Counted from the first letter of the stretch, positions 35,074 to 45,004 are shown. The stretch is DNA of 64,000 bases from Neogemmobacter tilapiae (GCF_014652215.1 NZ_BMYJ01000012.1:40154-104153); one strand, 5' to 3'. Translations and numbers: made by a program. The notes: generated from the letters alone by a model not told the origin.

Positions 35074-38000
35074 GCAAGGATGTGCTGTTCCCCGCCAGTG
35101 ATCGTCCGCTGACCGCCGTCGAAAAGCGCATCTTTGCGCATGATCAGGTGGGGGAGCTGGGCCCCTATCAGCCGCAAATCCTGATCCTCGGGTTTGACGC
35201 GACATGGGACGAGGAGAGGGTTCTGCAAGCCGTCGCCCCGGTTCTGGCCCAGCATCCCGCCTTTACCGCGCGGTTCAGCGTCCTGCCCGGCGGCGTGGCG
35301 CGCCGGCATGCCACGGGTCAGACAATCCTCGCCCGTCAGGGCAAGGGCGATGTCGATGCCGCGATGGAACGGGCGCAAAGCCACCAGCCCGATCTGACGG
35401 AAAGCCCCGCCTTTGCGGACCTTTGGCAAAGCGAAGGCGGTCATTTGCTGGCCCTGAGCTTGCATCCGCTTTTGGCCGATGATGGCGTCATGGCCGGGAT
35501 CGAAGCCCTGCTTTTGCAGGGCCGCGAACCCGCCAGTCTGGATGAAATCCTGCTGGACCGCAGCGAAAGGGCACGCAGGCTATCCACTTGGCAGGCCCTG
35601 ATGGACAGCTATGGAATTGCCCGCCTTCCGCACCGTTTTGATGCCATGGCCGGACAGGCGCGGATCCAAAGCCACTTGACCCTGCCCGCCGACCTGTCGA
35701 CCCGCATGGCAGAGACGGGGCTTGAGGCCAGCCTTGCCACCGCCCTTTCCCTGCTGCTGCGGCGCTATACCGGCCTTGACAACCTGCGCTTTGCGCTGGG
35801 CACAGGCGCGGCCGAGGCTGACCGGCGCAGCCTTGGCCTGCTGCCGCTTTGCCTTGCGCCTGATCCGGGGCGGGGCTTTGCCCAGACCCTGCAAGCCACC
35901 GCCCGCAAACTGGCCGAGGCGCGGGCCCATGCCCTGCCGACCGAGGTTCTGGAACAAGACCGCCTGTCGCGCGCCGGGGCCGACCGCCACCCCCTGGGCG
36001 CGGTGGCGCTGCATGTTCAGGCAGAACGTGCGCTGCCCTCCGGTGTGGCGCGGCTGGCCCGTCCATTGCCGCCGATGGCCGAAGAACTAGTGCTGATCGC
36101 ACGCCCCGGCCCGCAAGGCGTGACCTTGATCGCCGATGCCGATGGGGGCCTGTTCCTGCCCGCGCAGATCGACCGGGCCCTGACCCACTTGCAACGGCTG
36201 CTGCGGGCGGGCTTCGAACAGCCCGCCTTGCCCACCGCCGCCATTCCCCTGCTGTCGCAGGATGAACTGGCCGCGCTTTCGGCCCCTTATCCCGACGAGA
36301 CACCCGTTGATCCCCGCGCCACCCATGAAATCATCGCCGAACATGCCGGGCTGACCCCCGACAAACTGGCCGTCATCTGCGGGACCGACCGACTGACGCA
36401 TGGCGCACTCGATGCCCGCGCCAATGCGCTGGCCCATCACCTGATCACGCTGGGCGTCGGGGCCGAAGTGCCCGTCGCCATCCTGATCGAACGCGGGGCG
36501 GATGCGGTCGTGGCCATTCTCGCCGCAATGAAAGCGGGCGGGGCCTATATCCCCGTCGAACCCGACCACCCCACCAGCCGCAACCACCATATCCTGACCG
36601 ATGCCGGGGTGCGCGTTGTGCTGACGCGCCAACGCTATCTGGACCGCCTGCCGCAAGGCCTGACTGCCGCTGTCCTTTGTCTGGAGGATTTCCACGATGC
36701 CCCGCGTCCCGACGCGCCGTCTGTGACCATCCACCCTGATCAACTGGCCTATGTCATGTATACCTCCGGCTCCACCGGCAAGCCCAAGGGTGTCGCGGTG
36801 GAACATGGCCCCCTGTCCCACCACAACCAGACCACCGCCCGCGTCTATGAAATGTCGTCCGAAAGCCGCGAACTGCCCTTCCTGCCGTTTTCGTCGGACG
36901 GGGGCCATGAACGCTGGATGGTGCCTTTGATGATGGGCGGCTCTGTCGTCATCCCCGATGGCCCGCTTTGGACCCCCGAACAAACCCTGACCGCGATGCG
37001 CGAACAGGGCTGCAACAATGCCTCCATTCCCACCACCTATCTGCAACAACTGGCCGAATGGGCCGAGGAAACCGACAGCGCCCCCCCTATGCGCCTCTAT
37101 TCCTTTGGCGGCGAGGGCCTCGCGCAATCGACCTTTGACCTGCTCAGCCGCGCCTTAAAGGCCAAGATCCTGATCAACGGCTATGGCCCCACCGAAACCA
37201 TCATGACCCCCATGGTCTGGAAAGTGCAGGCAGGCACCCGCTTTGACGGCGTCTATGCCCCCCTGGGCCGCGCGGTCGGCGACCGCCGCGCCTATGTCCT
37301 TGATGAAGAGCTGATGCCCTGCCCGCAGGGTGTTGTCGGCGAAATCTACCTTGGCGGCACCGGCGTCGCGCGCGGCTATGTCGGCAAGCCCGACACCACC
37401 GCCGACCGTTTCGTGCCCGATCCCTTCGGCCCTGTTCTGGACGGCACCTCTGGCGCGCGGCTGTATCGCACCGGCGATCTTGGCCGCTGGCGCGAGGATG
37501 GCACGATTGAATTCGTGGGGCGCGTCGATCTTCAGATCAAGGTCAACGGCTACCGCATCGAGCCGGGCGAGATTGAGGCCGTCCTGCTGGCCGAACCCGG
37601 CGTGGGTGAGGCTTTGGTTCTGCTGCGAGGCGACCCGGAAAAGCGCCTGATCGGCTATGTCGTCGGCCCCGCCTTGGACGCTGGCCCCGCCCTGCTGGCA
37701 GCCTTGGAAACCAAACTGCCCAAACACATGCTGCCCGAGGCGGTGGTGGTCCTGGACAAGATGCCCACCAACCCCAATGCCAAACTCGACCGCGCCGCCC
37801 TGCCCATGCCAAACGCGCAACAGCGCAAAGGGGCAGGCGTGGCCGCCAAGGGCGAGGCTGAAACCCGCATCCTGACAATCTGGCGCGATCTGATCGGCGC
37901 GCCTGACATGGGCGTCACCGATGATTTCTTTGCCATGGGCGGCAAATCCCTTGTCGCGTTGAAGGCCCTCGCCGCCATGCGCCGCCATTGGCCGCAAACC

Positions 38001-38903
38001 GCCCTCACCATCGCCGACCTCTTCGATGCCCCCACCGTCCGGGAAATCGCCCGGCGTATCACGGCAGGCGGGCAAACGGGGCGTTCCGCCATCGCCTTGC
38101 GGGCCACCGGCACCAAACCTCGGCTTTACTGTTTCCCCGGCCTTCTGGTGTCGACCCGCGAATATCTGCGGCTGACCGATTGTCTGGGGGCGGATCAGCC
38201 GGTGACGGGCTTTCTCTGCCATTCGCTGAACGAAGAAAAGCGCCTGAATGTTTCCGTCGAAGAGGTCGTCGCAGGCTATGCCGACCACATCCTGCGCGAA
38301 AACGCGGGCCAGCCCTGCGCCTTCCTCGGCTGGTCTTGGGGCGGGCTTCTCGCGTGGGAGGCGGCGCGTCAATTGCAGGGCAAGGTCGATCTGCGCCTGA
38401 TGGGCATGGTCGATGTCTGCGATCTGGGCAGCGATTTCACCCCCGGTGCCGTGCCCGATTTCGCCCCCGGCGAACGCGACCGCCTGTTTGCCGAATTGCA
38501 GGGCTGGCTGGCCAAAACGAAAATGCGGGCGCAGTGGGACAGGTTGATCAGCGCGATGGATGCCGAATGTTTCGAACAATTCCTGCGCTTTATCGGGAAT
38601 GAGGCCGAGCCTTTGCCCCATGACGGCCCGGAAATCTCCAGCCGCGAACACACATTCTGGGTTCTGATCGACAACGCGCTTGTCTTTCGCCAGCACCGGA
38701 TGACGCCGCTTTCCGTGCCCGTCGCCTCGTTCAGCGCGGGTGACAGCCTCAGCCGGGGCCTCAACCTGCTCGACTGGCGGAAATGGTCCGACAAGGCCAG
38801 TGCCGCCGAAGTCGTCGTAGGCACCAACCATCTGCACATCATCGGCGAGACCCGCTTTCACGAACGTTTCAAGCTGCGGCTGGATCAGGCGTTTAGCGGT
38901 TGA
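35070..38903 (+). CDS. Single-module siderophore non-ribosomal peptide synthetase (C*-A-T-TE)
   Basis: 1277 residues. Residues 1-425: condensation-like domain whose HHxxxDG motif is degraded to LHPLLADDG (His132-Pro133), so classic condensation activity is doubtful. Residues 425-935: adenylation domain with YTSGSTGKPKGV, NGYGPTETIMTP, YRTGDLGRW and NGYRIEPGEIE. A hand alignment of the specificity pocket gives roughly D-G-E-S-Y-F-G-M-T-K, starting at Asp610. Residues 940-1010: carrier domain with Ser960 in DDFFAMGGKSL. Residues 1020-1277: thioesterase with Ser1089 in LGWSWGG. One module plus an esterase and hydroxamate enzymes suggests iterative use of N-acyl-N-hydroxyornithine, with the thioesterase joining and cyclising the units. 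No epimerisation domain. Confidence 0.92.
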   Translation: MSKDVLFPASDRPLTAVEKRIFAHDQVGELGPYQPQILILGFDATWDEERVLQAVAPVLAQHPAFTARFSVLPGGVARRHATGQTILARQGKGDVDAAMERAQSHQPDLTESPAFADLWQSEGGHLLALSLHPLLADDGVMAGIEALLLQGREPASLDEILLDRSERARRLSTWQALMDSYGIARLPHRFDAMAGQARIQSHLTLPADLSTRMAETGLEASLATALSLLLRRYTGLDNLRFALGTGAAEADRRSLGLLPLCLAPDPGRGFAQTLQATARKLAEARAHALPTEVLEQDRLSRAGADRHPLGAVALHVQAERALPSGVARLARPLPPMAEELVLIARPGPQGVTLIADADGGLFLPAQIDRALTHLQRLLRAGFEQPALPTAAIPLLSQDELAALSAPYPDETPVDPRATHEIIAEHAGLTPDKLAVICGTDRLTHGALDARANALAHHLITLGVGAEVPVAILIERGADAVVAILAAMKAGGAYIPVEPDHPTSRNHHILTDAGVRVVLTRQRYLDRLPQGLTAAVLCLEDFHDAPRPDAPSVTIHPDQLAYVMYTSGSTGKPKGVAVEHGPLSHHNQTTARVYEMSSESRELPFLPFSSDGGHERWMVPLMMGGSVVIPDGPLWTPEQTLTAMREQGCNNASIPTTYLQQLAEWAEETDSAPPMRLYSFGGEGLAQSTFDLLSRALKAKILINGYGPTETIMTPMVWKVQAGTRFDGVYAPLGRAVGDRRAYVLDEELMPCPQGVVGEIYLGGTGVARGYVGKPDTTADRFVPDPFGPVLDGTSGARLYRTGDLGRWREDGTIEFVGRVDLQIKVNGYRIEPGEIEAVLLAEPGVGEALVLLRGDPEKRLIGYVVGPALDAGPALLAALETKLPKHMLPEAVVVLDKMPTNPNAKLDRAALPMPNAQQRKGAGVAAKGEAETRILTIWRDLIGAPDMGVTDDFFAMGGKSLVALKALAAMRRHWPQTALTIADLFDAPTVREIARRITAGGQTGRSAIALRATGTKPRLYCFPGLLVSTREYLRLTDCLGADQPVTGFLCHSLNEEKRLNVSVEEVVAGYADHILRENAGQPCAFLGWSWGGLLAWEAARQLQGKVDLRLMGMVDVCDLGSDFTPGAVPDFAPGERDRLFAELQGWLAKTKMRAQWDRLISAMDAECFEQFLRFIGNEAEPLPHDGPEISSREHTFWVLIDNALVFRQHRMTPLSVPVASFSAGDSLSRGLNLLDWRKWSDKASAAEVVVGTNHLHIIGETRFHERFKLRLDQAFSG

Positions 38904-38918
38904 ACCGGATGCCACTGT

Positions 38919-38952
38919 CCCCTCCCCCCACGGGGAGGAGGGTTAGGGTGAG
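38919..38952. repeat. GC-rich palindromic repeat (copy C)
   Basis: A single unit, CCCCTCCCCCCACGGGGAGG followed by AGGGTTAGGGTGAGG, lies between the convergent NRPS and importer ATPase genes. It is the same family as the units at 2.6 and 21.4 kb, closest to the right half of copy B. It may serve as a bidirectional terminator. Confidence 0.65.
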
Positions 38953-38955
38953 GTG

Positions 38956-39738
38956 TCACTCCAAGGGATAGACCACAGGCCGACCGAACACCGGATCGGG
39001 CCGCACTTCGGCCCGAAGACCATACAGCGCCGCCACAGACGCGGGCGTCACCGCCTGTTCCGGCGGCCCTTCACAGACCATCCGGCCTGCGTTCAAGCCC
39101 AGAATATGGTCGCAGAACCGCGCGGCAAGCGTCAGGTCATGCAGCACCATCACCACCTGCCGCCCATGATCCTGTGCCAGCCCGCGCAGCAGATGCAGCA
39201 GCCGCAACTGATGCGGCAGGTCCAGATAGGATGTCGGCTCATCCAGCAGGATCACCGGCGTTTCCTGCGCCAAGGCCATGGCGAGCCAAACCCTTTGACG
39301 TTGCCCCCCCGACAGATCGGCCAAACGCCGCTGTTCCAGCCCTGCCAGATCGGTCGCCTCCATCGCCCGCGCCATCGCTGCCCGGTCGCCTGCCGACAAG
39401 GGCATGAAAGCCCGCCGCCATGGCGTGCGGCCCTTGGCCACCAAACCCTCGACCGTCATGTCCGGCAGGCTGGCTGGTTCCTGCGGCAGAAAGGCCAAAC
39501 GCCGCGCCCGTTCTTGCGGGGGCAAGGCGTTGACCGTTTGTCCCGCCAACAAAACCTCGCCCGACAAAGGCGACAAAACCCCCGCCAGACAGCGCAGCAG
39601 CGTCGATTTGCCGCAGCCATTCGGCCCGATGATCCCTGTCACACCCCGCGCGGGAAGATCGGCATTGAAACCGTCATAGATCATCTGACGGCCCAGACGG
39701 ACCTTCAGGTTCTGCACCCGGAAAAGCGGCTCACTCAT
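38956..39738 (-). CDS. Iron-siderophore ABC transporter ATPase (FecE/FhuC type)
   Basis: 260 residues from MSEPLFRVQ. Walker A is GPNGCGKSTLLR, the signature LSGGQRQRVWLAMALAQ, Walker B VILLDEPTSYLD and the H-loop MVLHDLTLAAR, all typical of the FecE/FhuC/BtuD class. It energises uptake of the ferric siderophore through the two FecCD permeases. The start at 39738 overlaps the upstream permease stop (ATGA); a longer frame lies inside that gene. Last gene of a three-gene operon, convergent with the NRPS. Confidence 0.93.
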   Translation of the reverse strand: MSEPLFRVQNLKVRLGRQMIYDGFNADLPARGVTGIIGPNGCGKSTLLRCLAGVLSPLSGEVLLAGQTVNALPPQERARRLAFLPQEPASLPDMTVEGLVAKGRTPWRRAFMPLSAGDRAAMARAMEATDLAGLEQRRLADLSGGQRQRVWLAMALAQETPVILLDEPTSYLDLPHQLRLLHLLRGLAQDHGRQVVMVLHDLTLAARFCDHILGLNAGRMVCEGPPEQAVTPASVAALYGLRAEVRPDPVFGRPVVYPLE

Positions 39739-40679
39739 CGCATCATCCCACGTCGATCCTGCGTCAGGAAAAAGATCAGATAGGGCGCTCCGATCAGCGC
39801 CATCAAAAGCCCCGTCGGCAGGCTGACCCAAGGGGCCAACAGCCGTGCCCCCAGATCGGCCAAAACCAGCAGACAGGCCCCCATCAGCGCAGCAGGCAAA
39901 AGGGCAGGGGGCTCGGCCCCAGTCACCGCCCTTGCCAAGGGTGCGGCGGTAAAGGCCAGAAAGCCCAAGGGCCCCACCGCCAGAACCGCCGCCCCGGTCA
40001 GCATTGCCACCAAGGCCAGCACCAACAAATTCAGCCGCGCGGGATTGATGCCCAGCGCCAGCGTCAATTCATCCCCCAGCCACAGCGTTGAAAGCGCCCG
40101 CCCAAAGCCCAAGGTCGCCAGCAATCCCACAGCCACCGCCGCCCAAAGAAGCCCCGCCGTCGCCATATCGGCCCGCGACAATGACCCAGAAAGCCACAGC
40201 ATCGCTTGCGCCACCTGCGCATCGGGTGCCCGTTGCAGCACCACCGTTGTCGCCGCCGCCGCCGTGGCCCCTACACCGATGCCATACAACACAAAGGCCA
40301 GCGCGCCTTGCCCCCGCGCAAGCAGGCTGACCAGCGCCAGCGCCAAAGCCGCCCCCGCCACAGCCCCCCACAAGGGCGGACCACCAGCGACCAGCACCAA
40401 CACATGCCCAAGACTCGCCCCCTGCACCAGCCCGATGACATCGGGCGTCGCCAAAGTGTTCCGCGTCAGCCCCTGCATCAGCGCCCCCGCCAGACCCAGT
40501 GCCATCCCCGCACCAATCGCCAGCAGCACGCGCGGCAGGCGCAGCACCTGAATCAAGAAATCATCCGGGTTCCAGAGCCCCGCCCAGACCTGCCCCGGCG
40601 ACAGCCATTCCCGCCCCCCGGCCAGCGCCACATAGGCCAGCACCAGCATGGCCAGCGAAAGGATCAACACGGGCCTCAT
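39735..40679 (-). CDS. Iron-siderophore ABC transporter permease (FecD type)
   Basis: 314 residues with about nine to ten hydrophobic helices. FecCD family landmarks are LIQVLRLPRVLLAIGAGMAL, AGALMQGLTRNTLATPDVIG and the C-terminal VGPLGFLAFTAAPLARAVTG. The start at 40679 (MRPVLILSLAMLV) overlaps the preceding permease stop (ATGA); an upstream extension to 40841 reads poly-basic out-of-frame sequence of the neighbour and is rejected. Forms a heterodimer with the FecC-like partner. Confidence 0.92.
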   Translation of the reverse strand: MRPVLILSLAMLVLAYVALAGGREWLSPGQVWAGLWNPDDFLIQVLRLPRVLLAIGAGMALGLAGALMQGLTRNTLATPDVIGLVQGASLGHVLVLVAGGPPLWGAVAGAALALALVSLLARGQGALAFVLYGIGVGATAAAATTVVLQRAPDAQVAQAMLWLSGSLSRADMATAGLLWAAVAVGLLATLGFGRALSTLWLGDELTLALGINPARLNLLVLALVAMLTGAAVLAVGPLGFLAFTAAPLARAVTGAEPPALLPAALMGACLLVLADLGARLLAPWVSLPTGLLMALIGAPYLIFFLTQDRRGMMR

Positions 40680-41620
40680 CGCGCCAGCATCCTGCGCAGC
40701 ACAAGGATCAGCGCGGGCCCCCCCAGCAGCGCCGTGATGATCCCCGCGTCCACTTCGCCCGGCCTTGCGATCACCCGCCCCAAAGTGTCGGCCAAAAGCA
40801 AAAGCGCCGCCCCGCCGGGCAGCGCGAAGGCATAGGCCCAACGCAAATTCCCCCGTGCCAGACCCTGCGCCACAAGGGGCACCAGCAGCCCCAAAAAGGC
40901 CACCGGCCCCGCAATCGCCACACTGGCTCCCGCCAGCACCGTCACATGCCCCAGCACCAGCGCCACCGTCTGCCCCGGTTTCTTGCCCAGACTGTCGCTT
41001 TGTTCCGCCCCCAAGGTCAGCAATTCCAGCCGTTCACAGCAGAGGAACCCACTGACCAAGGCCAAGCCAATCGCCAGCAAGGCCGCCGTCTCATGCCTTG
41101 GCACCATCGGTATCGCCCCCAACAGCCAGCGCAGATAGCGCGCCTGCATTTCCGCATCGGTCAGGATCAGCGCCCCCGCCAGCGACAAGCAAAGCGCCTC
41201 GATCGCCAGACCCGCCAAGGGCAGCCGCAGCGACAAGGCCGCCGTGCCGCCACTTCCCCCGGCCAAGCCCCAAAGCGCCAATCCCGCCAGTCCCGCACCC
41301 AGACTGGCCACAGCCAGAAACGCCAGCCCCCCGGCCCCCGGCCACAGATAGGCCAACACAATCGTCGCCAGCGCCGCCCCCGCGTTGACCCCCGTGATCC
41401 CCGGATCGGCCAAGGGGTTTGCCGTCAGCCGCTGCAACAACAGCCCCACCACCGCCAAAGCCGCCCCCACCGCCATTGCGCAAACACTGCGAAAGGCCCG
41501 CGCTTCGATCAGATCAGCCCAGCCCTGTTCCGCCGCGCCAAACCGCAAGGACAGCGCCAAGGCCAGCAAAAGCGCCGCGCCAAAGGCCGCCAAGATCCAA
41601 AGGGGGGAAAGTCGTGCCAT
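40676..41620 (-). CDS. Iron-siderophore ABC transporter permease (FecC type)
   Basis: 314 residues from MARLSPLWILAAFG, equal in length to its partner. FecCD landmarks are VGLLLQRLTANPLADPGITGVNAGAAL near residue 65 and IAGPVAFLGLLVPLVAQGLARG near 240. The start at 41620 lacks a strong ribosome-binding site. A TTG at 41650 with AAGG upstream would add ten residues and is the main alternative. First gene of the permease-permease-ATPase operon and divergent from the binding-protein gene. Confidence 0.9.
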   Translation of the reverse strand: MARLSPLWILAAFGAALLLALALSLRFGAAEQGWADLIEARAFRSVCAMAVGAALAVVGLLLQRLTANPLADPGITGVNAGAALATIVLAYLWPGAGGLAFLAVASLGAGLAGLALWGLAGGSGGTAALSLRLPLAGLAIEALCLSLAGALILTDAEMQARYLRWLLGAIPMVPRHETAALLAIGLALVSGFLCCERLELLTLGAEQSDSLGKKPGQTVALVLGHVTVLAGASVAIAGPVAFLGLLVPLVAQGLARGNLRWAYAFALPGGAALLLLADTLGRVIARPGEVDAGIITALLGGPALILVLRRMLAR

Positions 41621-41771
41621 GCGCCATTGATCCAAAAGGGCGGCTGGCAACGGGCTGGCCTTGGCCCACTAGCGCCAAAAGCCCGGCCCCTGCAACCCTT
41701 GACTCTGCGCCGCCCCGGCGGGATGAAGCCCCGCCAAGCCCGACGCCAGGCCCCGAAATCTGGAGTGTCCC

Positions 41772-42707
41772 ATGCGTCTGATCCCCCTTCTGCTCGCCCT
41801 CTGTGCAGCCCTTCCCCTGCATGCCGAACCTGTCACCATCGACCATCGCTTTGGCACGACCATCGTTGAAGCCACCCCCCAGCGCATCGTTTCCGTCGGC
41901 TATCACGAACAGGATTTTCTCTACGCCCTCGGCATCGCCCCCATCGGTGTCCATGAATGGTTCGGCGGCCATCCCTATGCCACTTGGGAATGGGCCGAAC
42001 CCGCCCGGCTGGCCTTGGGGGCCGAACCCCAGGTGCAAAGGGGGTTCGAGATTGATCTTGAATGGGTCTATCAGCAGCAGCCCGACCTGATCCTTGCCAC
42101 CTTTGCGCCCATGGATCAGACCACCTATGACCAGCTTTCCCTGATAGCCCCCGTCGTGGCCCCGCCTGCCGGTTTCCCTGACTGGGGCGCCCCTTGGCAA
42201 GAAGAACTCCGCCTTATCGCCCGCGCCACCGGCCGCGCCGATCAGGGTGAGGCGATCATCGCCAAGGTCGAGGCGGATTTGCAGCGCCTCGCCGCCGCCT
42301 ATCCCGCCTTTGCCGGGCGTGAGGCCGCCGTCGCCTATGTCAATGGCACCGATCTTGTGGGCTATGGCCCCGCCGATGGCTCCAACCGCCTTATGGCCGC
42401 CCTGGGCTTTGCCATCCCCCCCGAATACACCGAACTTGTCAGCGCCGCCGGAAACTTTGCCGTCAGTCTGGAACGCATCGACCTTTTTGACCGCGATGTC
42501 ATCCTTTGGCTCGCCGAATCCGAAGGCCGCGAATTGCTGGATGCCCTGCCTGCCTTTGCCGACAGCGACATGCCCAAGGCCTCTGTCTGGCTCGATGCCA
42601 CCGAAACCGGCGCCATGAGCTTTCAATCCCCCCTTTCCATCCCTTGGGTTGCCGAAAAATTGGCCCCTCGCCTCGATCAGGCCCTGAAAAACCGCCCGCG
42701 GGATTGA
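41772..42707 (+). CDS. Iron-siderophore periplasmic binding protein (FecB/FepB type)
   Basis: 311 residues with a signal peptide of about 18 residues (MRLIPLLLALCAALPLHA). Class III binding fold: RIVSVGYHEQDFLYALGIAP, FEIDLEWVYQQQPDLILATF, then a rigid linking helix (QGEAIIAKVEADLQRLA) and a second lobe with DRDVILWLAESEG. It carries the ferric siderophore across the periplasm to the FecCDE-like importer encoded divergently. It precedes the TonB-dependent receptor by 106 bases on the same strand, likely one transcription unit. Confidence 0.92.
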   Translation: MRLIPLLLALCAALPLHAEPVTIDHRFGTTIVEATPQRIVSVGYHEQDFLYALGIAPIGVHEWFGGHPYATWEWAEPARLALGAEPQVQRGFEIDLEWVYQQQPDLILATFAPMDQTTYDQLSLIAPVVAPPAGFPDWGAPWQEELRLIARATGRADQGEAIIAKVEADLQRLAAAYPAFAGREAAVAYVNGTDLVGYGPADGSNRLMAALGFAIPPEYTELVSAAGNFAVSLERIDLFDRDVILWLAESEGRELLDALPAFADSDMPKASVWLDATETGAMSFQSPLSIPWVAEKLAPRLDQALKNRPRD

Positions 42708-42813
42708 CACCGCCCCCGCCCTGACTAGGTTGCCGCCACCCAAGGATAGACCCCCAGGCAAAACCGGCCCGCGCCGGACCCCTCTGTTTGCACCCTTAGC
42801 CTTGGGAAATGTC

Positions 42814-44946
42814 ATGACCCCCTTCCAGCCTGCCCGTCTCCCCCATCTTCTGCTCTGCCACACCGCCCTCATCAGCCTTTCCACCCTGCCGCTTTATGCG
42901 CAGGATGCCGAAACCACCGATCTGGCCCCCATCATCGTGCAGGAAAAGCTAGCCTATTCCGGGGCTATTGAAGGCTATCTTGCCCCCGCCACCGAAACAG
43001 GCGTCAAATCCGGCGTCCCCTTGGCCGAAGTCCCCCAGTCCATCTCTGTCGTCACCACAACCGAACTGGAATTCCGCAAACCCCGCCAGATCGAGGATGC
43101 GATCAAATTCGTTCCCGGTATCAACGCCTCGACCTGGGGCACCGACAACCGCTATGACCAATTCTCGCTCCGCGGCTTTGACATGGGCACCGGGGCCCTC
43201 TACCGCGACGGCCTGCCGCAAAAGGCCCTGAACTTTACCGCCTTTTCCACCGATCCCTATATGATCGAACGCGTCGATGTCCTACGCGGCCCTGCCGGTG
43301 TTCTTTACGGCTCGAACGATGCCGGCGGCATGGTCAACCTTGTCACCAAACGCCCCGTCTTTGACCGCGTTGCCGAAGGCCGTCTTGGCTTTGCCAGCCA
43401 TGGCACTGCCGAGGCCGCCTTTGACTGGGGCAATGTCCTGAACGCCGAAGGCACCCTTGCCGGACGTCTGACCGGCCTTGTCCGCGACGGCGGCACCGCC
43501 GTCGACGGGGCCGAGGATGACCGCTATTTTATCGCAGGTGGTCTCACCTGGGCCCCCACCGATCAGACCTCGCTGACGATCTTGGCCCATGTCCAGAAAG
43601 ACGGCAAACAGCCCCTCATCATGACCCCCGTCAATGGCGAAGACATTGATCCCGCTTGGGGAACCCTTCCTACCGATTTCCCCTTCCGCCAGTCCGACTA
43701 TAACCATTTCGACACCGAACAGGAATCCTTCGGCTGGGAACTCACCCATAAATTCGACAATGGCCTGACGCTGAACCACCGCCTGCGCTATGCCCATCAG
43801 ACCACCGACTATGCCCAGTTGGACTATTCCTATGCCGATGCTGCGGGCATGTATTACTACGCCTTCCGCAACGACGAAGACGCCAAGACCCTTGGCCTTG
43901 ATACCAATCTGGAATGGAACGCCAGCTTTGGTGCCATCGAAAACACCCTGATCGCCGGGTTCGACTATCAGCGCAGCCAGAACAAGGTGACGCAATATTA
44001 CGACGGCACGCTTTACACCGTCCCCTTTGCCAACCCCGCCCTCGACTTCGCCGTGACTGACCCGGCCCTTGGCTCCACCACCCGTTCGACCTATGTCGAA
44101 AAAGGCCTCTATATTCAGGACCACATGAAATTCGACGGTGGCACCACCCTCACCGCTGGTCTGCGCCAAAGCTGGTTTGAAAACCGTTCCGAAGACCTGA
44201 TCGGCGGCACATCCGACAGTCAGGACGACAAGGCCCTCACCGGCATGATCGGCCTCACCCATGAATTTGCGAACGGCCTGACCCCCTACGTCAGCTATAC
44301 CGAAGGCTTCATCCAGAACGTCGGCAAAACGATCACCGGCGAAACGCTGGACCCGTCGAAAAGCAAGCAGGTTGAACTCGGCCTGCGCTATCAGCCGGGC
44401 GATGAGCTGCTGCTGTCCGCTTCGCTGTTCGATCTGCGCAAGACCAACGTCAAGGACTATGACCTCTCTGACCCCACCTTCTCCAGCTTTGTCACCGTCG
44501 GCGAAATCCGTTCCCGCGGGCTGGAGCTTGAGGCGCGGGGCCGTCTGACAGACCGCCTGCAAGGGATGCTGTCCTATGCCTATCTTGACACCAAGATCAC
44601 CAAATCAGCCGATGCCTCGAAACTGGGCAACCACAATGCCATGGCACCCCAGCATCAACTGTCGCTTTGGGTGGATTACGACGCTTCCGCCCTGCTGGAT
44701 GGCCTGACCATCGGCACTGGCCTGCGCTATCAGTCCGACAGCTTCTCGACCCAGGATAATGGCCGCAAGACCCAAGGCGGTGCCGTGGCCGATCTGTCGA
44801 TCCGCTATGAGGCCGACAGCTATACCGTCGATCTGGGCGTCTCGAACCTGTTCGACCGGGACTATTATGGCGTCTGCTATGATAGCTACGGCTGCGCCAA
44901 GGGCGAAGGCCGCGTCGCCACCCTGTCAGTCAGCACCAAGTTCTGA
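42814..44946 (+). CDS. TonB-dependent ferric siderophore receptor
   Basis: Outer-membrane receptor of 710 residues. Signal peptide about 29 residues (ending LPLYAQ), a possible TonB box near APIIVQ, and a plug domain (about 60-170: VPLAEVPQSISVVTTTELE, then IEDAIKFVPGINAS, VDVLRGPAGVLYGSNDAGG). A 22-strand barrel to the C-terminal Phe (LSVSTKF) includes YVEKGLYIQDHMKF and LFDRDYYGVCYDSYGCAKG. It matches the FhuA/FpvA-type class for hydroxamates. There is no room for an N-terminal signalling domain, so it should not control the nearby ECF sigma factor directly. The start at 42814 is chosen for the signal peptide. Confidence 0.94.
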   Translation: MTPFQPARLPHLLLCHTALISLSTLPLYAQDAETTDLAPIIVQEKLAYSGAIEGYLAPATETGVKSGVPLAEVPQSISVVTTTELEFRKPRQIEDAIKFVPGINASTWGTDNRYDQFSLRGFDMGTGALYRDGLPQKALNFTAFSTDPYMIERVDVLRGPAGVLYGSNDAGGMVNLVTKRPVFDRVAEGRLGFASHGTAEAAFDWGNVLNAEGTLAGRLTGLVRDGGTAVDGAEDDRYFIAGGLTWAPTDQTSLTILAHVQKDGKQPLIMTPVNGEDIDPAWGTLPTDFPFRQSDYNHFDTEQESFGWELTHKFDNGLTLNHRLRYAHQTTDYAQLDYSYADAAGMYYYAFRNDEDAKTLGLDTNLEWNASFGAIENTLIAGFDYQRSQNKVTQYYDGTLYTVPFANPALDFAVTDPALGSTTRSTYVEKGLYIQDHMKFDGGTTLTAGLRQSWFENRSEDLIGGTSDSQDDKALTGMIGLTHEFANGLTPYVSYTEGFIQNVGKTITGETLDPSKSKQVELGLRYQPGDELLLSASLFDLRKTNVKDYDLSDPTFSSFVTVGEIRSRGLELEARGRLTDRLQGMLSYAYLDTKITKSADASKLGNHNAMAPQHQLSLWVDYDASALLDGLTIGTGLRYQSDSFSTQDNGRKTQGGAVADLSIRYEADSYTVDLGVSNLFDRDYYGVCYDSYGCAKGEGRVATLSVSTKF

Positions 44947-44968
44947 CCGGGCCCTCGGGACAATGAAC

Positions 44969-45004
44969 AACGGCGCGGCAACAGGGTGTGCCGCGCCGTT
45001 TTGT
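44969..45004 (+). terminator. Rho-independent terminator after the TonB receptor
   Basis: A 12-bp stem AACGGCGCGGCA (44969-44980) / TGCCGCGCCGTT (44989-45000) with an 8-base loop, continuing into TTTGTTG. It marks the end of the siderophore locus; base composition becomes AT-rich beyond it. Confidence 0.88.

Noticed and set aside
37155..38915. 586-residue antisense frame over the NRPS
   Set aside because: Opposite the adenylation, carrier and thioesterase domains; no ribosome-binding site or known motif.
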